From the NCBI GenBank assembly GCA_013407085.1, contig JACCGJ010014354.1, positions 1-64,000 on the forward strand: 64,000 nt of DNA, in the 5' to 3' direction. Under the pieces are notes generated by a model. The model did not search any database, was not told the origin of the DNA, and was given only the letters and a program-made list of their open reading frames with translations. The position numbers were made by a program, and so were the translations under genes. How positions within the stretch are numbered: position 1 is the first letter of the stretch; each line of letters opens with the position of its first letter. The DNA comes from Atriophallophorus winterbourni. Its lineage: Eukaryota > Platyhelminthes > Trematoda > Plagiorchiida > Microphallidae. Below are positions 54,835-64,000 of this stretch, in pieces.

Positions 54835-55538
54835 ATGAAATATGGTGACATGGTCATTCTTCGTATAGATGAGCCATGCCATAGGTTTTATACATATTTA
54901 TGACCTTTTGACAGATCAATGTGCAGTGTGGATAGTGAGTGTCCATTCACGTACCTAGTCTTTTCAATAACGTGCAGTTGAAACTTACTAGAGTGTAGCC
55001 AATTGAGATAGCCCTAAAATCTAATCACATGTCATCTGAGTGTCGCAGCCGTTATCCGGTAGGTTAAAATCACCTATTAACTAGACTCGTGACGCTGTTC
55101 TTCGCACCCGGGTAAGAGGTTTCCTAAGTTCTTGATTACCTCCACAGATGCGGAGGGTGACATTTATTATCAGCGTAATGCAAAGGAAAAATTTGCATTT
55201 TTGACGATATTCAAATCCTAATGGAGCCGAATATGTTCCTGATAACTTCATCATATACAATTTACAACCGGTGGTTACCATTGTTAGGAAGAGACAGAAA
55301 CTTGGTATTAATTAAATTTAGCGACTTAAAATGAAGCAATATGTTTTTATGTAAAACCTTAATGTTGAAATCCGGTATTTCAGAATACCTCTTTCTTAAC
55401 GATTATAAGCTACATGCTTAGGGCTTTGTTTATATCATGCTAAGGTATACTGGGGAATCTACGCTTATTATTTCTACCGTAAAGTGGCAAACACGCAGAA
55501 AATGGATGCGGATCGAGAATACAGATGATGTTTGTACC
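54835..55538. other. No clear gene; possible endonuclease trace
   Basis: The minus strand at about 55050-55090 has a weak resemblance to the CR1 GDFNLP region. It is too decayed to call. Nothing else is recognised. Confidence 0.25.
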
Positions 55539-56577
55539 ACAAATTATTGGTTATCCAAAAGCGACTCAAGCGTTTCAACTTGTTTCATTTCTGAATCTTC
55601 ATTTGAACAGTGTGGTTAGTTCGTTGTACGCACCCCAATGAACGAAAACCTTGAACATTACAACATTATTTCACCTTAATGCTTAAAACAAGACTGAAAC
55701 TGATCTGACGGTCGACAAACGATAAAGGAATCAACTAGACATCCTTTCTAGTAGGTAAGTGGTGGGCAATTTAGAAACACAATTTGTAGCTCGTTTAATT
55801 GTTCTATACAAAACTGGTTCGACAAAATTGACGATGAAAGTATTGTTGATGCTATTTTCACCATCGTTTGAGCGTGAGATTTTGTATTTCATGCCATTAA
55901 ATATGTTCGATGTTTGGCGTTAAGCATATCACCAGAAATATCGTGAATAGCACTCAAAGCTAATACACCTACACCGCGACAATACGATTGATTTCCGGCA
56001 GTAGCTGTAGTCATTTGAATAACACTGTTACACATCTTATTGAGGAGGCTTTACAAATTATTGGTCATCCGAAAACGACTCAAGCGTTTCAACTTGTTTC
56101 ATTTCTGAATCTTCATTTGAACAGTGTGGTTAGTTCGTTGTACGCACCCCAAAGAACGAAAACCTTGAACATTACAATATTATTTCACCTTAATGCTTAA
56201 AACAAGACTGAAACTGATCTGACGGTCGACAAACGATAAAGGAATCAACTAGACATCCTTTCTAGTAGGTAAGTGGTGAGCAATTTAGAAACACAATTTG
56301 TAGCTCGTTTAATTGTTCTTTACAAAACTGGTTCGACAAAATTGACGATGAAAGTATTGTTGATGCTATTTTCACCATCGCTTCTGTAACGTTTGAGCGT
56401 GAGATTTTGTATTTCATGCGATTAAATATTTTCGATGTTTGGCGTTAAGCATATCACCAGAAATATTGTGATTAGCACTCAACGCTAACGCAACTACACC
56501 GCAACAATTCGATTGGATTCCGGCAGTAGCTGCAGTCATTTGAATAACACTGTTACACATCTTATTGAGGAGGCTTT
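55539..56577 (+). repeat. Tandem duplication, two ~514/525-bp units
   Basis: Unit 1 is 55539-56052 and unit 2 is 56053-56577; both begin ACAAATTATTGGT and are almost identical. Unit 2 has 11 extra bases after CACCATCG (about 56379-56389). Neither codes for a recognisable protein, although unit 2 keeps a 70-codon frame (55988-56200) spanning the junction. Confidence 0.9.
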
Positions 56578-58447
56578 ACAAATCGAATGATATAACATCT
56601 ATCTGCTGGATAAAGTTCGCAATACCAATCTATTGAGGGAATCCGTGTCAAAACTTGTATCAGCCACATCTGGAAGAAAATGCATTCAGCCTTGTGACCT
56701 TGATTGCTGATGACCCAATCAATAACAAGAAACTCACGATTATATTTACGAGTGCATACAACTGTTAGACCATCTCTATTATTAAGTAACACGTTTCTTA
56801 GCTATACATGAACTCACGTGTCAAAATGTTCGTCCTCTGGCATTCAGTGGGAACCAGTAGATATAATCATTTCGTGTTCTTATTATATTTCAATTGACGA
56901 CTCTCCCTTTATGTGTCATTTTGTCTTATGCCCAAAATTTTCTTCTCAGTTCGTCGGACGATGACACACTGTGGTTTGGGTTGACGTATGGGGCTATAAA
57001 TGTGTAGCATAAGTATTCTGAAAATTATGTCGAGAGCACACGAACGGTATCGTGGTTGACGCCACTCATTATGCATGCGTATTCGTGACCTGAATTTCGT
57101 CAGTTGTTCTGACTTTTATCTAAAAATAATTTCACGAGTTCGATGATAAATCCGGATTCGCATCCTAAGACTTAATTTCACGTTGGGAAAGAGCTAAGTC
57201 CCAAAATCGGTGACTGATTAGAATGGTTTGTCAATAATCCAATCCCAACACAATGGTTGAATTTTGGTTGAAGTAAGAATCTATAAATGACGTAAATGGT
57301 AACAACATAAAGGTTTTCATTCTATTATTTTCGTTAGTCATTTAATAACTAACTCGCAAGTTCATTTGAGCAATTTTTGTTAATTTTACTCTTTTTTGCC
57401 ATAATCGAAACTCAGACATTTTGGAATCCTATCACCAAACTATATCTTCTCAGTAATGATCAGAATCGTCTGATTAACCTAATTGCAGTGTGATGATTCA
57501 AGCAATTTGATATATGGGTAGATACTGAATTTAGAAATAGTTATACTGAACTGACAAAATGTGTACTTTTGCCTTCCAGATCCGAAGAAACTTATTAGAC
57601 GCAAGCTTAATTATTTGTTCTGTATGACGTGATCAAAATTATTTATTACTCTTTAGCTACTGATGAAGAAATACTTGCAAGTCCGCGTAGTTGACGTTTA
57701 TGTTAGAGTTGATATACAATACCTAAATAATATTGAAACATTCACAACCAACTTAAAAACAGAGACCGGTCAATCACTAATAAGTAACCTTTCGCAATAT
57801 TATTGTTTATTTTCATTGCGAGTAAACATTTCTCAGTTCACTGAATCACGCTGTTAAAATGTCTTTAATTTTAGTCATCGTCTACATGAATTTCACAAAA
57901 CCTTTTGTTTATCAGATAATTACTATCGATGACAATTTTAATCCTTTTATGATAAACACCATGGCCATCTGACTATCCAGCTTGGATACCCGTCACGGTT
58001 GTACACTTGGGATCACATTCATATCACAGATTTCCATCATTCCCAGGTGTCAAATGGTTACAGAAATTGTCAAGAAATAAACTACAGCAGCTTTGCATTC
58101 TAACCTGTGTACGAACTAATACCGCGTGTACTTCCTCATGGAAAATGAACCAGTAGCGTACTATACATCAATGCAATTCCACTTTCACGTTTAAATGTGT
58201 TCATGCGATAGAGGCTAAGAGATCAGCGGTACCAAGTATTCGAAACGAGGCTCACAACCAACAAATCGATTCAACGTAAATGTTGGTGTACCTTAATCTA
58301 AAACATTGTTTTCAAATCAAAATGTTTACACAATTTACACCGAATAAGAACTATGTTAACAAAAATATGTATGTTCTGCGTTGAACAACACATTAGCAAG
58401 CTTGCGCGACAGAATGTTTTAATAGCTGAAGGGTAGAGCAATACAAA
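56578..58447. other. No gene recognised; downstream flank of the prominin-like gene
   Basis: AT-rich sequence. Frames at 56562-56792 (minus) and 57663-57857 (plus) have no family motif. It should contain the 3' UTR and poly(A) site of the minus-strand gene ending at 58448. Confidence 0.4.
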
Positions 58448-61400
58448 TTACTGCATGAAAATGAGGAATAAAATCGCCACTTGAAGGAACAAGATAAATA
58501 AGAGAATATTTAACGAATGGATGCCGACGTGGTTAGGAAATCCACTTGGATTGCAAACAGTATCTTTTACGTTGGTATATATAAAATATAATCGACCGCA
58601 GGGAAAAGCTCCTTGTAGAAAGGGTTGAAAGGCTTGATGATAGATGTGAGTGAAGTGATCAATCAAATTCTCTCCATTTGTTTCCCAAAATTGTTCGACG
58701 AATGTGTATGGGTCTCCTGTAGCGAGCTATATTGGGAAAAAAAGAGTTAACAAAATTAATGGAATGATGATATGAAAACGAATATGAATACGAATTTCAC
58801 TATAGGTTGTGCTGGATTACGTTGGGATTGCGTTAGACGACTTGACGAAGGAGTTGGATAGAAGTAATGGCATTCACGTTTGTTAATTAGACATTACTAA
58901 AGCTGATGACAGAGTCAATCACAATTGGCATATACATAAATTGATATGTTTAAGAATATGCGAGCCAATCCTTTCATAATTGTGCGACTACCAGATCGCC
59001 ATATATGAGTTAAAGTAAACTGAGTGCTATCCCAAATTTTTACAATCACCAGCTGAGTCCCAAAAGGATACGTGCTAAGCCCGATCCTCATATAATCTAA
59101 AATTGTCACGTTCACGGATGATATGAATAATTTGCACTCTAATCCGTTCTGCAGATGATTGTGAGAAACTGTTGATGGATTTGGACAACGTGTCAAATTG
59201 GTGGGCCATGAATGATATGACATTCAACATACGGAAAAGTAAGATGCTCCTTCTTGGCAAGAATGTTATTTGGACATATCGATTGGGACATGAAAACTTG
59301 AGTTGGAGCCCGTTGGATAAAGATATTGAAATATGGATTAGTGGAAACCTGAAGATCACGGTTCATTTTCAGAATATGTATCCACATGTCAACTGATGTT
59401 TAGGTATCTTTTGAAAGAATATTTTGAAGATTTTGGTGATAACGTTGACAATGATAATTAACGCCTTCGGCCGACTATGTAGTAAACATTAGAGGTTTGG
59501 GCTAATTGGCACTGAAAAGATATCGTTCTCTTTTATAAAATCTATCACAGAGCAACAAAGTTATTGATGGCTCTTCAAATTGACCCGTACACAGAATGAC
59601 TTCTGTGTCTATGTGACTTTACCCTAAGGAGGATTCGGCGCTATAGTATTCATATCTAGTGAATTGTGTCTATCAAAGTATAACCACTAAGACATTTGCC
59701 TGATGTGTGTGATGCGAAAGTGACACGCGGAAATACCTTATCCCTTTACGACCCAATTTCCTGTATTGATTCTTGCGCAATTTGTTGGCCGTACGTGCTA
59801 TATTTCTTTGGAATTCCCTACGCCAACATGTGGTGGACCCTCCATGCCGGGCGATGTTCATGGCGAAACTTGACTTACACATGCCAAAAAACATCATTCG
59901 TGAACGTTACATTTGATATTCTCTATTAATTTTATACTTTATTCTTCACATTTTATTCATACCATAATCCTGTGGTTTTGAATGTATTAACCTTTTAACC
60001 ATAAATCCATTTATCCTTAAGTTCTATAACTGATGAATATAATCAGCAATAAACTTGTCATGGGGTGTGTGCGTCGGCAAGTCATATAACTGTGGATATT
60101 TCAATCAAATAATTTACTTGCATTCCAAAGTATTTCCATAAACATGCATTCAATCTTTCGTTAGCTTGTTCAATACTGCTGAATTGTACAAGTTCTCAAA
60201 ATATCCATGCATTCACGTTCCATGCACACACATTACAGGTGTCCGCCATTTGAGGATCATGTTTGATGATGGTGCTATTGACGCAACGGTGGTGGACCGC
60301 ATAAGTTCTTCGGGTTCATCGATCGGCCTAAGATGGGCAAACGCCGGATGTGAAAAACGTGGCCGAAAATCACACGATGTTCGGAAAAGTGGTCACACGA
60401 GACAGCACGCAGGTTAAGCTGTCAAAATTTACTTGTTGTTGTTGCTCACTTGTGTGTTGCTCACATCCCGGGCACTTTAGTCATCCATAAACGCCTTGAG
60501 TGCTTGACCAAGAATCAATTTGTGATTCTGTGTTTGAACATTCAACAATGATATTCCAGTATAACTTTGAGGACTGATTGAGTTTGGATAATATTCCGGA
60601 ATTCGGCTTATATTGTTAAACAATTACCGGTTTTGAAGCAGCGTTTGCTAGTAGTTCTTATGTAAATAGACTTTGTGTGTGATTCAGGTTAACGTATTAT
60701 TTGTCGAAAACTGAAAAATCGGTCGAAGCTATCACTAACTGATAAGTGACGACAGCAGAAAGCCGATCGTGTGGCTCGATATGATCGCAAAATGTGGGCG
60801 TCCGAATATTTTACGCTATAAATCCGATTCAACGCTACATTGAATATGCTGGCCAAAAATTAACATAAATTTCAAGGTTCCCGTCTCAAATGATACCTTT
60901 TTCCAATACCTGAACTACGCTAGAAAGTCGATGAGCACAGGTTTATGGGATATATTCCACCTGTGAATACTGCCCGTATTCGGGCACCAAATTCCGCGTC
61001 AAATATATTTTCTATACTAGCATTAAGATTTATCATTTTATGTCAATGGGACAGTGGCAATGCTTGCCATTCTTACATTTTCCTTTATTCATTGATTTCA
61101 TTAAAACGAACTTCATTCATATTCATTTCCTCTTGATGTGCCGGTGATCTGCCAGGCTGGGAGTATTATCGACAATAGTTGAAAACTGTCAGTTACCATC
61201 ACTCAGCGACCAATATTTGGAGTCGAAAAACGAATATTTCACTGCAAGGCGACTGTGAAGATGGCAGCAACGGGATGTGGAGATAAGCTTTGCCTTCCCA
61301 TTACCCAAACTAATACAATATAAAAATAAAGATACTCAATTATTCAGTAGTCTCAAAGCAACAAAAATTTCAATAATGGATTCACCGCTATTCGTGACAA

Positions 61401-62780
61401 ATACAACCGCTTTAACGTAGCATACAATTCATTTTCAATGATCCGCGTGTATAATACGCTCAACCACGGATGGATGGAAAAAGTGAGTAAATAGCAGGAA
61501 ATAAATTCGAACTAATAACAACGAAGAATTCCACATGAGTCTAAATATAGGCATACCGTTTTCAACTTGTCCAATCGCTCCGTTAAACCGGATTCTTCTA
61601 AAGTTTTATTCATTTCTTTTACAAGTTCATTGAGATCATTCAAACATGCTTGTAATTCTATCTTTTTGCTTTGTCTTCCTTGGATTCTGCTTCGTATACG
61701 ATTTAATAAATCAACGTCTGATCCACTAGTCTGAATATTTCCAACGGTCACTTCGGGTGCAATTTTGTAAGGTTTAACTGCTGCTGCCAATCTCTGTAAT
61801 GAAAATGAAGGAAAATTAGCCAAAATTACGTGGTCGTAAGGATCAGAATGATGAATCGATTCACAAAAAGCAAATAATGCCGGATCAATCTAATGTGTGG
61901 TAACAATAATCATCTTGCTAAAAATAACAACAACAACAACATCAACAACAGCAATATCAATAATAATGGAAAATTAATTTCCAACGGTAAAATCAAACAT
62001 GTTTCATGAATCGTATTGATCAGTCTAGCTCGCCTAATTTTGTTTAACATGGTGCAGTATTTGTATAAGAAACGAGGATTGTGCGAAATGCTGCCGTTAT
62101 CGGTTGCTTCAAATTGTAGTCCAAGTATTGGATGACTACTCTCTGGTTCCGTTATTGACGTTGATTTTATCGCGATTTTCTACACGCTCAACCGTTCTAT
62201 ATTTGAAGCAATCAAATTATTTAGCCAAATTAACATTCCTCTTTCAGTCGTATCAGTTAGAATTAGGTCATTATTGATGCATTATGTCCTTTCATATCCA
62301 CTTGCGAGTTGAAAAATTGTTGAGGTTGATCATTCACTTTAGACACAGTCCAAAACAGCATCATCAAGCTACGACCAGTCAGTGTGGTTTTTGCGATAAG
62401 TCAACTGAGATCTCACCGATGTAAATCAAACGGCACCCCGATTGATTGGGTGTCACTGATAGCTGTAAACATAGTAAACAATGAGACTGTAACTTTCATG
62501 CCACAATGCGTATTCATGTGGAAATATGTGGATTCAGGAAGTACCACACTGGTTGCCATGGACATCCATCCACAACAAAAAATTTCATCTCAGACTATTT
62601 CATTTTTCATCAGAATATATTACTAATATATTATAAGAGAAGCGTAAAATCGAACTAATTCATTGAAAATTGATCGATGCGGTACTTACCATCAATTCAG
62701 ACTTAGTAGACAAATTTAGCAGAGCTTTGATAATGTTGTATTCATCTGCGATGTCATCTTGGAACGACCTCAAAAGTAAT
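58448..62780 (-). CDS. Prominin-like membrane protein, C-terminal exons
   Basis: Three minus-strand exons with matching phase-0 junctions: 62690-62780 (upstream limit uncertain; ends SELM then donor GTAAGTA), 61557-61793 (acceptor TTACAG, 79 codons RLAAAVKPYKIAP to ERLDKLKT, donor GTATGC) and 58448-58726 (acceptor AATATAG after a T-rich run, 92 codons and TAA). The protein has a helical extracellular-type stretch (LVKEMNKTLEESGLTERLDK), then DHFTHIYHQAFQPFL, a cysteine pair C-x14-C, GFPNHVGIHSLN and a final membrane segment LLFILFLQVAILFLIFM. In prominins the second extracellular loop ends the same way: helix, YFxHYLQW-like segment, C-x15-C, then the fifth membrane segment. The family has roles in membrane protrusions. 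The N-terminal part lies beyond the right edge or in unassigned exons. The tail after the last segment is very short; a further exon is possible. Confidence 0.55.
58830..60015 (+). mobile_element. CR1-C copy inside an intron, antisense to the prominin-like gene
   Basis: Plus-strand decayed RT: GIHVC-LDITKA (58860-58910), NDMTFNIRKSKMLLLGKNVI (59215-59270), WTYRLGHENLSWSPLDKDIE (59271-59330), IWISGNLKITVHFQN, and the 3' end TTTTAACCATAAATCCAT near 60010. It lies between exons 58726 and 61557. Confidence 0.75.
60016..61556. other. Intron remainder, nothing recognised
   Basis: It contains an 83-codon plus-strand frame at 60166-60417 without known motifs and a short TTG repeat at about 60431. 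No exon with good splice sites was found. Confidence 0.4.
61794..62689. other. Intron, nothing recognised
   Basis: Low-complexity AAC/CAA stretch at about 61922-61950; otherwise plain AT-rich intron. Similarly 62781-63065 shows nothing recognisable. Confidence 0.4.
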
Positions 62781-63065
62781 CTATTCCATGGTAACAATAA
62801 GTACAATTTATATATTAATAATAATATTGTAGTGAATGTGAAGTAAATAAAATTATAAGCTTATAAGTACCGTGAGATGCTGCGAAAAATTGAATTTCAG
62901 ATTTTGAAGTGAGTGTTATTCTATAAAGCGATTGTCCCTAATAAAACGAGTTATCACGAGCTTATATGTATATTTAGCGCATTCAGGCAAGGCTGAAGTA
63001 TTTTCTTGACAGAATCTCAGCATATTGTCACTTCAATTCGAGTGAAAAATGAAAACTTGCTGTGA

Positions 63066-64000
63066 ACGTCTACCGAGGGAGATCAACGCCCAAAACCCGC
63101 CCTATTGTAGCTGTTTTCACTGACTAAACGCATCGAAACTTCATATAGGACAGATAGTTGCAACACAACGTCCAATAGAAAAATCAGCAAGCCAACGAGT
63201 AGCTTACGTGTCGGACACAAATGTAGCAGGCACTATAGATCACAGTATTACAACAGTACAACCGATGAGGCATCCTTGCGAGCAAAAAACGTTCAGATGC
63301 AGACTGGAGAGGATTCGGATTACTAAATATTCTGCACTTCGCTAGCCGCATTTCCCACATCTAATCCTTGCTGAGAAAAGCTATTATAAATTGTCTCTGC
63401 ACAAACACACAAGGTCTGGGCAACAAAATCGATTAACTTTGTGTCGTTTTTTCATCAGATAACATCGTCCAAACGGAAACATGGTTACGACTCACGAAAT
63501 AAATGCTAACTAGAATTACCCGTCAAGCCAATTATTCGCCATGACCGTGAAACGAGATAACAGAATGAATTTTGACGGATGTATTGCGGTGCTCACATCC
63601 CCATCCCTTACACACCACTACCGGTTTCTGGCTGTTTTCCGTCATCAGGTGGAGAGAGTAAGATCAGTTTCAGTGAGCCTTGAATTAGACGGAATTATTC
63701 TTTCTTATCTAGTTTACTGATAACGCAGGATGATTGGACACAAGCAATTCATGCCTGTTATCTAGATATATCCAAAGCATATGATCGAGTTAACCAAATC
63801 CTACTGCAGCAGAAGCCCAAAATGCTTGGTATCACCAACAATTTGTTGAATTGGCTAAATGATTACTTAACAAATAGCACTACGCAGATCCTATCTTCTC
63901 TCTGGGTTATAACAATGAAATACCGGAACTTGTTCGATTTTACATTTCCTTATTTTCGGATGAGATAAAGATATGGATTTGCATCCGTAGCCCAGAATAC
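63066..64000 (+). mobile_element. Old CR1-A-related copy, running off the right edge
   Basis: Decayed plus-strand remnants: end of ORF1 (63060-63330), endonuclease start (63385-63560), then a deletion and RT: RRNYSFLSSLL (63695), HACYLDISKAYDRVN (63750-63795, motif A), WLNDYLTNSTTQ (63850). Motif B has been deleted (GTATCACC... to ATCCTATCTTCTC). A_AAA_AAC is kept at 63284-63290 at the place of the CR1-A slippery site, but its hairpin is eroded. Confidence 0.7.

Noticed and set aside
60166..60417. 83-codon frame in the intron of the prominin-like gene
   Set aside because: No recognisable motif, opposite strand to the host gene and no homologous frame elsewhere in the window; not supported as a gene.
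1..64000. CRISPR arrays, tRNA or rRNA genes, bacterial-type operons
   Set aside because: No regularly spaced short repeats, no tRNA cloverleaf and no rRNA motifs were noticed; the content is eukaryotic throughout.

Overview
This window reads as a repeat-dense, AT-rich metazoan nuclear genome, most likely a flatworm and perhaps a schistosome-like trematode. The inference rests on several CR1-like non-LTR families whose ORF1 carries a PHD-like zinc finger, a BovB/RTE-like element, a Penelope-like element (PLE) with a GIY-YIG endonuclease, small phase-0 exons with GTAAGT donors, and no bacterial-style gene packing. The species cannot be named from the sequence alone.

Host genes sit only at the two ends, both on the minus strand. 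At the left, 2264-3690 holds the first two coding exons of a multi-pass membrane protein. At the right, 58448-62780 holds three exons of the C-terminal part of a protein that fits the prominin pattern (long extracellular helical loop, paired cysteines, last membrane segment). About 55 kb of nested retroelements lies between them.

Family names here are mine. CR1-A: a nearly full-length decayed copy at about 20.5-25.6 kb; a 5'-truncated copy at 9.07-13.96 kb; 3' fragments at 5.3 and 34.0 kb; an old copy at the right edge. CR1-B: an apparently intact full-length copy on the minus strand at 42.44-47.22 kb with ORF1 of 454 aa and ORF2 of 935 aa; damaged copies at 26.15-30.18, 34.37-38.40 and 49.8-54.8 kb. 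CR1-C: older plus-strand copies at 5.9-7.8, 25.6-30.8 (split), 48.2-49.5 and 58.8-60.0 kb. An older CR1 lineage (E) occurs in two long paralogous blocks, 8.4-18.1 kb and 38.8-48.2 kb. The RTE-like family has a full-length copy at 50175-54231 flanked by a perfect 12-bp target-site duplication, plus two inverted 3' fragments. A PLE fragment lies at 31.5-32.4 kb.

The strongest candidate for something undescribed is a compact recoding module at the ORF1/ORF2 junction of the CR1 elements. ORF2 is always in the -1 frame relative to ORF1. Near the end of ORF1 lies an in-frame A_AAA_AAC heptamer, then a 5-8 nt spacer, then a GC-rich hairpin whose inner arms are variants of CCGACTC and GAGTCGG around a 5-nt loop. 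It is seen in CR1-A, CR1-B and lineage E, and in altered form in a mosaic copy. In the intact CR1-B element ORF2 has no in-frame ATG before the endonuclease catalytic glutamate. This looks like programmed -1 ribosomal frameshifting making an ORF1-ORF2 fusion. Other notable items are hammerhead-type cores in PLE ends, an ORF1-template switch at the recoding site, a 112-bp insertion with a 14-bp duplication, and filled/empty site pairs that order the insertions.
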